64,000 nt of DNA, taken from positions 1 through 64,000 of the forward strand of contig JBMYLY010000001.1 of the NCBI GenBank assembly GCA_049596815.1, given 5' to 3'. Numbering within the stretch: the stretch's first letter is position 1; the number at the start of each line of letters is the position of its first letter. Of the stretch, positions 41,396 through 48,954 are shown one piece after another. The notes beneath the pieces were generated by a model, which had not been told where the DNA came from, ran no database searches, and saw nothing but the letters and a program-made list of their open reading frames with translations. The DNA is from UBA724 sp049596815 (lineage in GTDB: Bacteria > Bacteroidota > Bacteroidia > Flavobacteriales > Flavobacteriaceae). The translations under genes were made by a program, and so were the position numbers.

Positions 41396-43465
41396 ATGAG
41401 AACTTTTTATATATCTATAATAGCCTTATTTATCGGGCTATCAGCAACCGCACAAATCGACAGGAGCCAACAACCCAAACCGGGTCCGGCACCTGTTATA
41501 CAATTAGGGGAGCCTGAAAAATTTACCCTCAAAAACGGTTTGACCGTTATGATTGTCGAAAATCACAAGTTACCACGCGTGTCGGCAAGTTTAAACATCG
41601 ACAACCCTCCTATTTTTGAAGGCGAAAAAGCCGGCGTATCCCAGCTGACAGGCGCACTTTTGGGCAAAGGGTCCACTAACCAAGACAAAGACAGCTTTAA
41701 CGAGGAAGTGGATTTTATGGGAGCAAGTATAGGTTTTGGCTCCCAAAGTGCCAATGCTAGTGGTTTGAGTCGCTATTTTGGGCGCGTGTTGGAAATGATG
41801 GCCGATGCAGCCCTTCATCCAAATTTTACAGAAGAAGAGTTTGTCAAAGAACGTGACATACTGTTAGACGGGATCAAATCAAGTGAAAAAAGTGTTACCG
41901 CCGCTGCCAGACGGGTAGAAAACGTATTAGCATATGGCGTAAATCATCCCTACGGTGAATATGTGTCTAAAGAAAGTGTAGAACGTGTCACCCTAGCTGA
42001 TGTAAAGCAATTCTACGACACCTACTTCCACCCCAACAATGCCTACTTGGTTATTGTAGGCGATGTCAATTCTAAGGCTGTCAAAAAACAAGTAAAAAAG
42101 CTATTTGGAAACTGGAAATCCGACGCTGATGTGGCTGCCAATACGCCCATGGTTGAGAATGCCTCTGGCACGCAAATTGAATTTGTCGAGATGCCCAATG
42201 CCGTACAGACCGAGGTAACCGTCCAAAACACTGTAACACTTAAGAAAAAAGACCCTGACTATTTCCCTTTGTTGTTGGCCAACGCCATATTGGGTGGTGG
42301 TGGTGAGGCGCGTTTGTTCCTCAACCTACGCGAGGACAAAGGATATACCTATGGTTCTTATTCTCGAATGGGCAACGACAAATACACTGACACGCGTTTT
42401 AGAGCAACTGCCAGCGTACGCAATGCTGTGGCTGACAGCTCAGTGGTAGAGATTCTCAAGGAAGTGGATCGGATTCGAACCGAACTGGTCAGTGAGGAAG
42501 AACTGAACCGTGCAAAGGCAAAATACGTTGGTAATTTTGTGCGTGCCGTAGAGCAACCCGGAACCATTGCGGGCTATGCTTTGGAGATCGAGACCGAAGA
42601 CTTACCCAAAGATTTTTACACCAATTTTCTGTCCAGCATCAATGCAGTAACACAGGCGGACATCCAGCGTGTCGCCCAAAAATACTTTTTGGTTGATCAG
42701 GCACGTGTGGTGGTCACCGGAAAAGCAACCGAAGTGTTGGAAAACTTGGAAAAAGTGAGTTTTAAAGGGCAAACATTGCCTGTCAATTACTACGACAAGT
42801 ATGGCAACAGCACAGCGAGGCCCAAAGCCTTTGAACTGCCCGAAGGGGTGAGTGCAAACTCCATTTTACAAAACTACATTGACGCGATTGGAGGACAGTC
42901 TCTCATCGAAAGCATCAACAGTCTTTCTGTTTCTTACTCGGGAAATATTATGGGAAATGCTATTGAGATCAAAACCGTTTCTACACGTGCAGATGAAACT
43001 CAAGTAATTTCTATGGGTGGCAATGTGATGGCCACGGTTTTTGTGAGTGATGATGAAGCCTACATCGAGCAGATGGGCAACAAAATGGATATGCCCGAAG
43101 AAATGGCAGCAGACATGAGAAATGGTTTTGATATTGTTTCTGAAATCACTCTAAAAGATAGTGAAACCATAGAAGTTACAGGCATGGAGGATGTTGATGG
43201 AGAAAAGGCCTATGCGGTCACCAATAAAGGGGCTTCGTCTAGCTCAACCTCCTATTACAGTGTAGAAACAGGCTTAAAACTTAAAAAAGTATCTACTTCT
43301 GAGATGATGGGGCAAACCCAAACTCAGGAACAAACTTTTGGTAGCTACAAAAACTTTGGAGGCTTACAACTTCCCACAACATCTTCGATGCCTATGGGTC
43401 CTCAGGCGATAGATGTAACCATTGAAGCTGTTGAGATCAATGGAACTGCTGTTAGTGCAGAGTAA
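41396..43465 (+). CDS. M16 family non-catalytic subunit with extra LolA-like C-terminal domain
   Basis: This 689-residue exported protein has a signal peptide ending SATAQ and two M16 domains (about 45-450). The position of HxxEH reads GVSQLTGALLGKGS, so the zinc site is absent. The second half keeps the substrate-binding features (LFLNLREDKGYTYGSYSR). Residues from about 480 onward (LQNYIDAIGGQSLIESINSL to the end) form an additional beta-rich domain resembling LolA/outer-membrane-lipoprotein-sorting folds. It probably pairs with the catalytic M16 protein 3 bp upstream. Confidence 0.88.
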   Translation: MRTFYISIIALFIGLSATAQIDRSQQPKPGPAPVIQLGEPEKFTLKNGLTVMIVENHKLPRVSASLNIDNPPIFEGEKAGVSQLTGALLGKGSTNQDKDSFNEEVDFMGASIGFGSQSANASGLSRYFGRVLEMMADAALHPNFTEEEFVKERDILLDGIKSSEKSVTAAARRVENVLAYGVNHPYGEYVSKESVERVTLADVKQFYDTYFHPNNAYLVIVGDVNSKAVKKQVKKLFGNWKSDADVAANTPMVENASGTQIEFVEMPNAVQTEVTVQNTVTLKKKDPDYFPLLLANAILGGGGEARLFLNLREDKGYTYGSYSRMGNDKYTDTRFRATASVRNAVADSSVVEILKEVDRIRTELVSEEELNRAKAKYVGNFVRAVEQPGTIAGYALEIETEDLPKDFYTNFLSSINAVTQADIQRVAQKYFLVDQARVVVTGKATEVLENLEKVSFKGQTLPVNYYDKYGNSTARPKAFELPEGVSANSILQNYIDAIGGQSLIESINSLSVSYSGNIMGNAIEIKTVSTRADETQVISMGGNVMATVFVSDDEAYIEQMGNKMDMPEEMAADMRNGFDIVSEITLKDSETIEVTGMEDVDGEKAYAVTNKGASSSSTSYYSVETGLKLKKVSTSEMMGQTQTQEQTFGSYKNFGGLQLPTTSSMPMGPQAIDVTIEAVEINGTAVSAE

Positions 43466-43487
43466 AATTTAATTGCTTTAAATTCAG

Positions 43488-43514
43488 AAGAGCGGTTTAG
43501 GCCGCTCTTTTTTT
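43488..43514. terminator. Intrinsic terminator after the M16 operon
   Basis: AAGAGCGG (43488-43495) and CCGCTCTT (43502-43509) form an 8-bp stem with a 6-nt loop, followed by a T-run. It overlaps the last codons and stop of the converging EamA gene. Confidence 0.88.
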
Positions 43515-44396
43515 ATGAGACAAGTATACCCCAGTGAGTATCACAACAGTGGCCAGGATTTGAAGCGATGAGATGCTTTCGCCATCGGCCACGCCCCAAA
43601 ACAGCGCCACTATAGGCAAGGTATATGTGACCGCTGAGGCAAATACTGCCGAAGAAAACTTAACAAACTGATTGAACAGGTATTTGGCAATTGCACTGCC
43701 AAAAATGGCCAAAATAGATACATAGCCAATAGAAATGTGTACTTTGGGGTCTGTAAGCACTTCCGTTTTGAAAAAGCCTGAAGGTAGCAATATCATCAGT
43801 GCCATGGGTACCATCATTACAAAGTTTCCGAGCGTGATGGCCATCACATCTACCTGTTTGAGGTGAATTTTGATAAAATGTATGTTGGTCGCATAGCATG
43901 AGGATGCACATACAATCAGCAGTGCATAGCCCAAAGGAAATTCGGGATTTAGTTGTATGCCCCCAAAAATCAACCCCACAGAACCTATTAGACCCAAAGC
44001 CACGCCCCAATATTGTTTCCTTAATACGGCTACGCCAAAAAAGAGCACCCCCATAAGCAGCGTCAACAAGGGGGTTAAGGCATTTAAAATAGCCGCGATG
44101 GCAGAGTCGATATGCTGTTGGGCAAAGGCAAAAAAGAAAGCCGGAAAAAATGTCCCCACATAGGCTGTAATGGCAAGCCACTTCCATTGGTATCGGGACA
44201 GATTGTAGAGAGACTTGTAACCAAAAGGCAGCAAACAAAGCGTAGAAATCAACAATCGCAAACTACCGAGTTGTAAAGGAGTCAAACCTTCCAACCCTCT
44301 TTTGATTAGGATGTAAGAACTTCCCCATACCAAAGAAAGTATGAACAAATACAACCATTTGTTTTGCGGCAAATGCAAATAATAAAATTTTGACAA
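43497..44396 (-). CDS. EamA/DMT family transporter
   Basis: This 299-residue protein has ten TM helices as two EamA repeats: WLYLFILSLVWGSSYILIKRG starts repeat one (given in part), and FPLGYALLIVCASSCYATNIH starts repeat two. The family exports or imports small metabolites such as amino acids. The substrate is unknown. Divergent from the HMA lipoprotein; its own terminator is shared with the M16 operon. Confidence 0.92.
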   Translation of the reverse strand: MSKFYYLHLPQNKWLYLFILSLVWGSSYILIKRGLEGLTPLQLGSLRLLISTLCLLPFGYKSLYNLSRYQWKWLAITAYVGTFFPAFFFAFAQQHIDSAIAAILNALTPLLTLLMGVLFFGVAVLRKQYWGVALGLIGSVGLIFGGIQLNPEFPLGYALLIVCASSCYATNIHFIKIHLKQVDVMAITLGNFVMMVPMALMILLPSGFFKTEVLTDPKVHISIGYVSILAIFGSAIAKYLFNQFVKFSSAVFASAVTYTLPIVALFWGVADGESISSLQILATVVILTGVYLSHKKRAA

Positions 44397-44458
44397 AGGT
44401 GGTTATTTTCAGTCAACTCAAAGTAATTATTGCTAAATTTGAGCCTAAATATGTCCTT

Positions 44459-44941
44459 ATGAAATCTTCAATTCTCGTACTCGTTCTTTCTTTGTTTACG
44501 TTTGCATGCACCCAGCAGTCCAAACCAGAAATTAAAGTGGTCGAAGCAAAGACAGAAGTAAGTATGATCTCGGAAAACTTGGCAGTGGCTTCTTTTTCTA
44601 TTTCTGGAATGACCTGCAAAATGGGTTGTGCAGCCACCATCGAAAAAAACTTAAACAAACTGGACGGCGTCCAAAAGGCGGAGGTTGATTTCGAAACAGA
44701 AATGGCAATGGTTCATTATGACCCCAATATCGTTGGTGAAGAAGGTCTTACAGAAGCTGTAGCAAAGACCGGTTCTGCTTATAAAGTGTCGGGTTTTACT
44801 TTGGCCGACAATGAGAAAAAAGCCTGTTGTAAAGAAGGCAAGAAATCATGCGATGCGGATGAGAAAAAAGCCTGTTGCATGAAAGACAAAAAAGCTTGCT
44901 GCAAAAAAGGTGAAGATGGAAAGTGCATGAAAAAAGCCTAA
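44459..44941 (+). CDS. HMA-domain lipoprotein with cysteine-pair-rich tail
   Basis: This protein of about 160 residues starts at the ATG at 44459, with lipobox TFAC followed by TQQSKPE. An HMA (heavy-metal-associated) ferredoxin-like domain follows, with the metal loop GMTCKMGCAATIEKNL (C-x-x-G-C). The last 45 or so residues are Lys/Cys rich with repeated KKACC pairs (KKACCKEGKKSC, KKACCMKDKKACC), ending CMKKA. Both parts could bind soft metals such as Cu(I) or Zn in the periplasm or at the membrane. It converges on gldD with a 4-bp overlap; no P-type ATPase is adjacent. Confidence 0.8.
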   Translation: MKSSILVLVLSLFTFACTQQSKPEIKVVEAKTEVSMISENLAVASFSISGMTCKMGCAATIEKNLNKLDGVQKAEVDFETEMAMVHYDPNIVGEEGLTEAVAKTGSAYKVSGFTLADNEKKACCKEGKKSCDADEKKACCMKDKKACCKKGEDGKCMKKA

Positions 44942-45477
44942 CGCCAACTCAAGTCCTCAGTTAATTTTCTCATATCTGTTTTTACATATTGAATGGCTGG
45001 GTAGAGCGAGTCGTAGTTGGGTTCGCTTTTAAAAAACAATACCCCTGTCATAAAGTGTTTGTCCTGATCTGTAGCTACAAAGTGTAGGTTGGAAGGCGCA
45101 TCTCCTTGAAGCTCAAAAAAACGTCCATAGACCTTACTGCCTGTGTTTTGATAACTGCTTTCTTTTATACGCACATCTGTTTTGTTGTGTTCCATCAAAC
45201 GGGTTTGGACATCGGTCCACAAATCTGAATAATTGTGTTGTTCCAAATCAAAGTAGCTCATATAGACCCGTGCGTTCATTTGGGGATAATCGATATTGAA
45301 AAAGCAATTCTCTTGCGAATCTATATTGGTTTGAACATTGCGCGGAAATTCAAACGGACAGGACGATAACCAAGTGGTATAGCTTGGTTCCGGATAGGTC
45401 AAAGCCAACATGCCTTTTGGCTTGGGCAGCGGGCTTTGGCAGGAAACCAAGAACAGTAAAAAAAGCAGCAATCTCAC
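44938..45477 (-). CDS. gldD: Gliding motility lipoprotein GldD
   Basis: This 179-residue lipoprotein (lipobox LVSC) has text typical of GldD: YPEPSYTTWLSSCPFEFPRN and FFNIDYPQMNARVYMSYFDL, ending in RKLTEDLSWR. GldD is required for gliding in Flavobacterium johnsoniae and is functionally tied to type IX secretion. It overlaps the gldE stop by 4 bp, the conserved gldE-gldD order. Confidence 0.93.
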   Translation of the reverse strand: MRLLLFLLFLVSCQSPLPKPKGMLALTYPEPSYTTWLSSCPFEFPRNVQTNIDSQENCFFNIDYPQMNARVYMSYFDLEQHNYSDLWTDVQTRLMEHNKTDVRIKESSYQNTGSKVYGRFFELQGDAPSNLHFVATDQDKHFMTGVLFFKSEPNYDSLYPAIQYVKTDMRKLTEDLSWR

Positions 45478-46802
45478 GTTTTTGTTTTTGTAACCTTAAG
45501 CTGTTTGATGCGTTTTCGATCCACCGCCTCTACAACAAATTTATGGTTGTCAAAATTGAATTTAGCCCCCACACGAGGGAAATATCCCAGCTGTTCGAGA
45601 ACAAATCCAGCCAAAGTTTCTGATTCCCCCTTGGCCTTCTCGAATGCTTCTGTTTGTTCAATATGTAAGATTCTGTAGAAGTCCTTTAAATAAGTTTTAC
45701 CCTCTAGGACAAAGTTTGACTCGTCTATTTTAGAATACATCAGGTCATCGTCATCAAACTCATCGCTAATTTCTCCTACAATTTCTTCAATAATATCTTC
45801 CAAAGAAACTATCCCAGACGTTCCTCCATATTCGTCAACAACCACGGCAAGGTGAATGCGTTTCGCCTGAAACTCCTTGAGCAAGTCGTCCAGTTTTTTG
45901 TTCTCAGGTACAAAATAAGGGGGCCTTACGAGTGTGAGCCAGTCGAAATTATCCTTGTGGATATGGGGCAACAAATCCTTGACATATAACACACCGGTCA
46001 CTTGATCGATATGCTCCTCATAAACTGGGACACGGGAGTACCCCATCTCCACAATTTGAGACAATACCTCAGCAAACGTAGCCTGTTCTTTAAGCGCAAA
46101 GACATCAATACGCGGGCGCATCACTTGTTTGGTGTCCAAGGCGCCAAAGCTCACAATTCCCTGAAGAAGTTTTTGTTCTTCTTGAGTGGTTTCAGAATCA
46201 TCGGTCATTTCAAGGGCCTGAGACAATTGGTCGACAGAGAGGTCAGTGGAAGTTTTGTTGAGTTTCTTTTGAAAGAAAAAAGTGAGTTTGCTTAACGGAA
46301 CGGAGAGTAAAAACAACAGGTATCTATCAATGATATACAGCGGAAGGGTCATCTTTAAGGAAAATGATTCTGAGTTTCTGTTGGCATATATTTTGGGGAT
46401 GATTTCACCGAAAGTCAAAATAATAGCAGAAATCAACGCTATCTCAATAAGCGTTTGTAGCCATTTATATGGGATTGACTGAAACAACACAGGATTCATC
46501 GAGGCTAACAAAAGGACAATAGAGATATTGATTAGATTGTTGACTATCAAAATGGTCGCAAGCAGTCTTTTGGGGTCATTTCGAAGTCTGGCCATGAGCC
46601 GCTTGATACGGTCAGGGTCTTGTTCTGCTGCTTTGAGGGTGGTGTTGGGTAAGGAGAAAAAAGCTACTTCGGCACCTGAAACCAAAGCCGAAGCCAATAA
46701 CAAAACCAATAGTAAAGAAAAGCGTAAGATGACTTCAAGGTCTATATTACTAATGTCATCTAAAAAACCAAATAAAAATACGCTAAAAAGAAGTAGTTTC
46801 AA
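45474..46802 (-). CDS. gldE: Gliding motility-associated protein GldE (CNNM/CorC type)
   Basis: This 442-residue membrane protein has a DUF21/CNNM transmembrane domain (about 20-195), a CBS pair (about 215-335; MRPRIDVFALKEQ, VVDEYGGTSGIVSLEDIIEE) and a C-terminal CorC_HlyC domain (about 350-435). The family is related to magnesium/cobalt efflux proteins. In Flavobacteria it adjoins gldD and affects gliding. It starts immediately at the ssb stop, so ssb-gldE-gldD form one transcript. Confidence 0.93.
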   Translation of the reverse strand: MKLLLFSVFLFGFLDDISNIDLEVILRFSLLLVLLLASALVSGAEVAFFSLPNTTLKAAEQDPDRIKRLMARLRNDPKRLLATILIVNNLINISIVLLLASMNPVLFQSIPYKWLQTLIEIALISAIILTFGEIIPKIYANRNSESFSLKMTLPLYIIDRYLLFLLSVPLSKLTFFFQKKLNKTSTDLSVDQLSQALEMTDDSETTQEEQKLLQGIVSFGALDTKQVMRPRIDVFALKEQATFAEVLSQIVEMGYSRVPVYEEHIDQVTGVLYVKDLLPHIHKDNFDWLTLVRPPYFVPENKKLDDLLKEFQAKRIHLAVVVDEYGGTSGIVSLEDIIEEIVGEISDEFDDDDLMYSKIDESNFVLEGKTYLKDFYRILHIEQTEAFEKAKGESETLAGFVLEQLGYFPRVGAKFNFDNHKFVVEAVDRKRIKQLKVTKTKT

Positions 46803-47204
46803 TTAGAATGGTAAATCATCGTTGTCTGAAGTCGGTTGGGCTTGTGAGGAAGACTGCATATCTTGAGGTTTGGCACTCAAAAAAGTAAACTCATCCACAT
46901 GAATCTCGGTGCTGTATCGGGGGTTGCCATCCTCGCCTTGCCACTTGCGTGTTTTGATACGACCTTCTACAAAGAGTTTGTCTCCTTTTTTAAGGTATTT
47001 TTCACAAGTCTCAGCAGCCTTGTTGCGCACCAAGATATTGTGCCATTCGGTTTGACTCACACGCTCACCACTTTGCCTGTTGGTATAGGTTTCGTTGGTG
47101 GCTAAAGGAAACCGGCCAATACAACCACCATCTTCGAAATAACGCAATTTAACGTCGTCTCCGAGATGACCGATTAGCATAACTTTGTTTAATGTTCCGC
47201 TCAT
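46803..47204 (-). CDS. ssb: Single-stranded DNA-binding protein
   Basis: This 133-residue SSB has an N-terminal OB fold (SGTLNKVMLIGHLGDDVKLR, WHNILVRNKAAETCEKYL, KGDKLFVEGRIKTRKW), a short Gln/Ser linker and the tail DNDDLPF, the docking tip for repair and replication partners. It is shorter than E. coli SSB because the linker is reduced. It is first in the ssb-gldE-gldD operon. Confidence 0.97.
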   Translation of the reverse strand: MSGTLNKVMLIGHLGDDVKLRYFEDGGCIGRFPLATNETYTNRQSGERVSQTEWHNILVRNKAAETCEKYLKKGDKLFVEGRIKTRKWQGEDGNPRYSTEIHVDEFTFLSAKPQDMQSSSQAQPTSDNDDLPF

Positions 47205-47218
47205 AACTGTGTTTATAC

Positions 47219-47249
47219 CAAAAGTACACTAATCAAAAAACTTGTGCAA
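47219..47249 (-). promoter_or_regulatory. Promoter TTG-N20-TACTTTTG for ssb-gldE-gldD
   Basis: On the minus strand, TTG (47249-47247) precedes TACTTTTG (47226-47219) by 20 bp. The ssb ATG is 15 bp beyond the -7 box. The promoter overlaps the 3' end of mutY. Confidence 0.6.
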
Positions 47250-48278
47250 GAATCGTTCAATGAGTCTATGAACTGGAAATTTATGAAGCGATTCAATGGG
47301 AGTGAGTTTGTTTTTAGGTTGCTGTGTATTTGGAACAATCCAAAAATAAGCGTGAATATGTTGGTGCGTGAGTTTATGAAGCCAAGGTTTGTCATTGTAC
47401 AAATACAGTTGTGATCTATCTACCCACTCAGGTAAATCGGGTCGTTTTAGAAATTCACTTACTTCAACTGCCATTTCTGTTTCTACTAATGGAAACTCGT
47501 ACAACTTGTACCAGATGTCTTTTTGGGTGCGTTGCACAAATAGGGTTTGACGGGCATCTACAATAGGAACCAAATAGTTAAAATAACGGTTTTTAACCGT
47601 TTTTTTAGGCAATTTGACAGGAAGTCGGGTTGTCATCTGGTGTTGCAAAGCCCAACAGCTTTCCGAAAGAGGACATGAACTACAAACCGGAGACTGGGGT
47701 TTGCATTGAAGTGCCCCAAACTCCATCAAAGCTTGGTTATAGGTTCCGGGTGGGGTTCCTAGAATTAGCTTTTGTGCCAAAGTTGTGAAATGCTTTTGGC
47801 CCTCATTGGTATTGATTGGCTTCTCAACCCCAAAATACCGACTCAAAACCCGAAACACATTGCCATCTACAACAGCTTTCTCCTGATCAAAGCATATGGA
47901 AGAAATCGCAGAAGCGGTGTACGGTCCGATTCCTGGAAGTGCTAACAAGTCTTTGTAGTTATTAGGAAATTCCCCATGGTGTTTTTCGACCACTATTCGT
48001 GCTGCCTTAAGAAGATTGCGAGCCCTGCTGTAGTAACCAAGACCCTGCCAATGTTTTAAGACTTCTTCTTCGGAAGCTTTGGCCAAATCGAACACAGACG
48101 GAAAGGATTTTACAAAAGCGTGATAATATGCAGTGCCTTGAGCGACACGCGTCTGTTGTAAAATAACTTCCGACAGCCAAATTTTATAGGGATTTAGGGT
48201 GTTACGCCAAGGTAGTGGACGTTGGTTTGTGGTATACCACTTCAAAATTTTACTTGTAAAGGATTGCCCTTGATTCAT
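47229..48278 (-). CDS. mutY: A/G-specific adenine glycosylase
   Basis: This 349-residue enzyme removes adenine mispaired with 8-oxoguanine. The HhH-GPD domain has LPWRNTLNPYKIWLSEVILQ (catalytic Glu), LPGIGPYTASAISSI and the Asp in VVDGNVFRVLSRYFG. The 4Fe-4S loop is C-x6-C-x2-C-x5-C (CKPQSPVCSSCPLSESC, near residue 190). A C-terminal NUDIX-like 8-oxoG recognition domain follows (about 235-349). Confidence 0.96.
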   Translation of the reverse strand: MNQGQSFTSKILKWYTTNQRPLPWRNTLNPYKIWLSEVILQQTRVAQGTAYYHAFVKSFPSVFDLAKASEEEVLKHWQGLGYYSRARNLLKAARIVVEKHHGEFPNNYKDLLALPGIGPYTASAISSICFDQEKAVVDGNVFRVLSRYFGVEKPINTNEGQKHFTTLAQKLILGTPPGTYNQALMEFGALQCKPQSPVCSSCPLSESCWALQHQMTTRLPVKLPKKTVKNRYFNYLVPIVDARQTLFVQRTQKDIWYKLYEFPLVETEMAVEVSEFLKRPDLPEWVDRSQLYLYNDKPWLHKLTHQHIHAYFWIVPNTQQPKNKLTPIESLHKFPVHRLIERFLHKFFD

Positions 48279-48321
48279 AAAAAGCGCAATATATCCAATT
48301 TTATACCTGATTTACAAGAAC

Positions 48322-48348
48322 TTGAATCAATTATAATTTCTATATTTG
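48322..48348 (+). promoter_or_regulatory. Promoter TTG-N16-TATATTTG for the HU gene
   Basis: TTG (48322-48324) and TATATTTG (48341-48348) are 16 bp apart. The leader to the ATG at 48385 is about 30 nt and A-rich, the pattern favoured for translation in Bacteroidota. Confidence 0.6.
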
Positions 48349-48384
48349 CTCACCGAAAAAAACAAAAAAACCAAAAAAATAAAA

Positions 48385-48672
48385 ATGACTAAAGCAGATA
48401 TTGTCACTAAAATTTCGGACCGTTTAGGACTTGACAAACCCGAAACGCAAGCCGTTGTTGAGCAGTTTATGCAAGAAGTAAAAAACGCATTGGAATCTGG
48501 AGAAGCCGTTTATCTACGCGGTTTTGGGAGCTTTATTATCAAAACACGTGCAGAAAAAAAAGGGAGAAACATCTCTAAAAACGTCACGATTGACATTCCT
48601 GCACACAATATTCCTGCTTTTAAACCTGCAAAAGTATTCGTAGAAGGTGTCAAAAGTAAAGTTGCTGTTTAA
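48385..48672 (+). CDS. HU/IHF family DNA-binding protein
   Basis: This 95-residue nucleoid protein starts at the ATG at 48385 (MTKADIVTKISDRLG). It has GEAVYLRGFGSFIIKTRAEKKGRN, the beta-arm segment, with NIPAFKPAKVF at the end. These match the HU/IHF family, a homodimer that bends DNA. The A-rich upstream sequence is leader, not coding. It is divergent from mutY. Confidence 0.93.
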   Translation: MTKADIVTKISDRLGLDKPETQAVVEQFMQEVKNALESGEAVYLRGFGSFIIKTRAEKKGRNISKNVTIDIPAHNIPAFKPAKVFVEGVKSKVAV

Positions 48673-48706
48673 AAAGTCATTCATTATAAATTTTTAATCA
48701 TACAAT

Positions 48707-48799
48707 ATGCCAAGTGGTAAAAAAAGAAAAAGACATAAGGTAGCCACGCACAAGCGCAAGAAAAGAAGCCGTGCGAACCGTCATAAGAAAAAGGCTTAG
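48707..48799 (+). CDS. 30-residue very basic conserved-type small protein, possibly ribosome-associated
   Basis: An ATG at 48707 opens a 30-codon frame ending in TAG at 48797-48799. The product begins MPSGKKRKRHKVATHKRKKR and ends RANRHKKKA, about two-thirds Lys/Arg/His with no acidic residue. The A/T-rich sequence before the ATG (ATTTTTAATCATACAAT) resembles Bacteroidota translation starts. It lies between HU and rng. The composition is that of tiny ribosomal or RNA-binding proteins; I recall small Bacteroidota-specific ribosomal proteins of this kind but cannot assign it to one. Confidence 0.7.
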   Translation: MPSGKKRKRHKVATHKRKKRSRANRHKKKA

Positions 48800-48954
48800 G
48801 CTCCTTAAAACGACCAACCCAACACGATCTTTGACATGAAATAACTCCGGCCTTAGTTTCTGCCCAGCGTTATTTCCCCGACGTACATAAATCCTGTGTA
48901 CTTTATTGTTTAATCCCTCCCTCAACCTATGTTGTTGGGAAAAAAATCATCATT

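Noticed and set aside
44820..44940. Tandem DNA repeat encoding the KKACC pairs
   Set aside because: The repetition is at the protein level with imperfect nucleotide identity; it does not look like a microsatellite or mobile repeat.
48800..48954. Possible structured RNA or second small gene in the rng leader
   Set aside because: I found no open frame with plausible composition and no stable, named RNA motif; the region is recorded only as probable leader.
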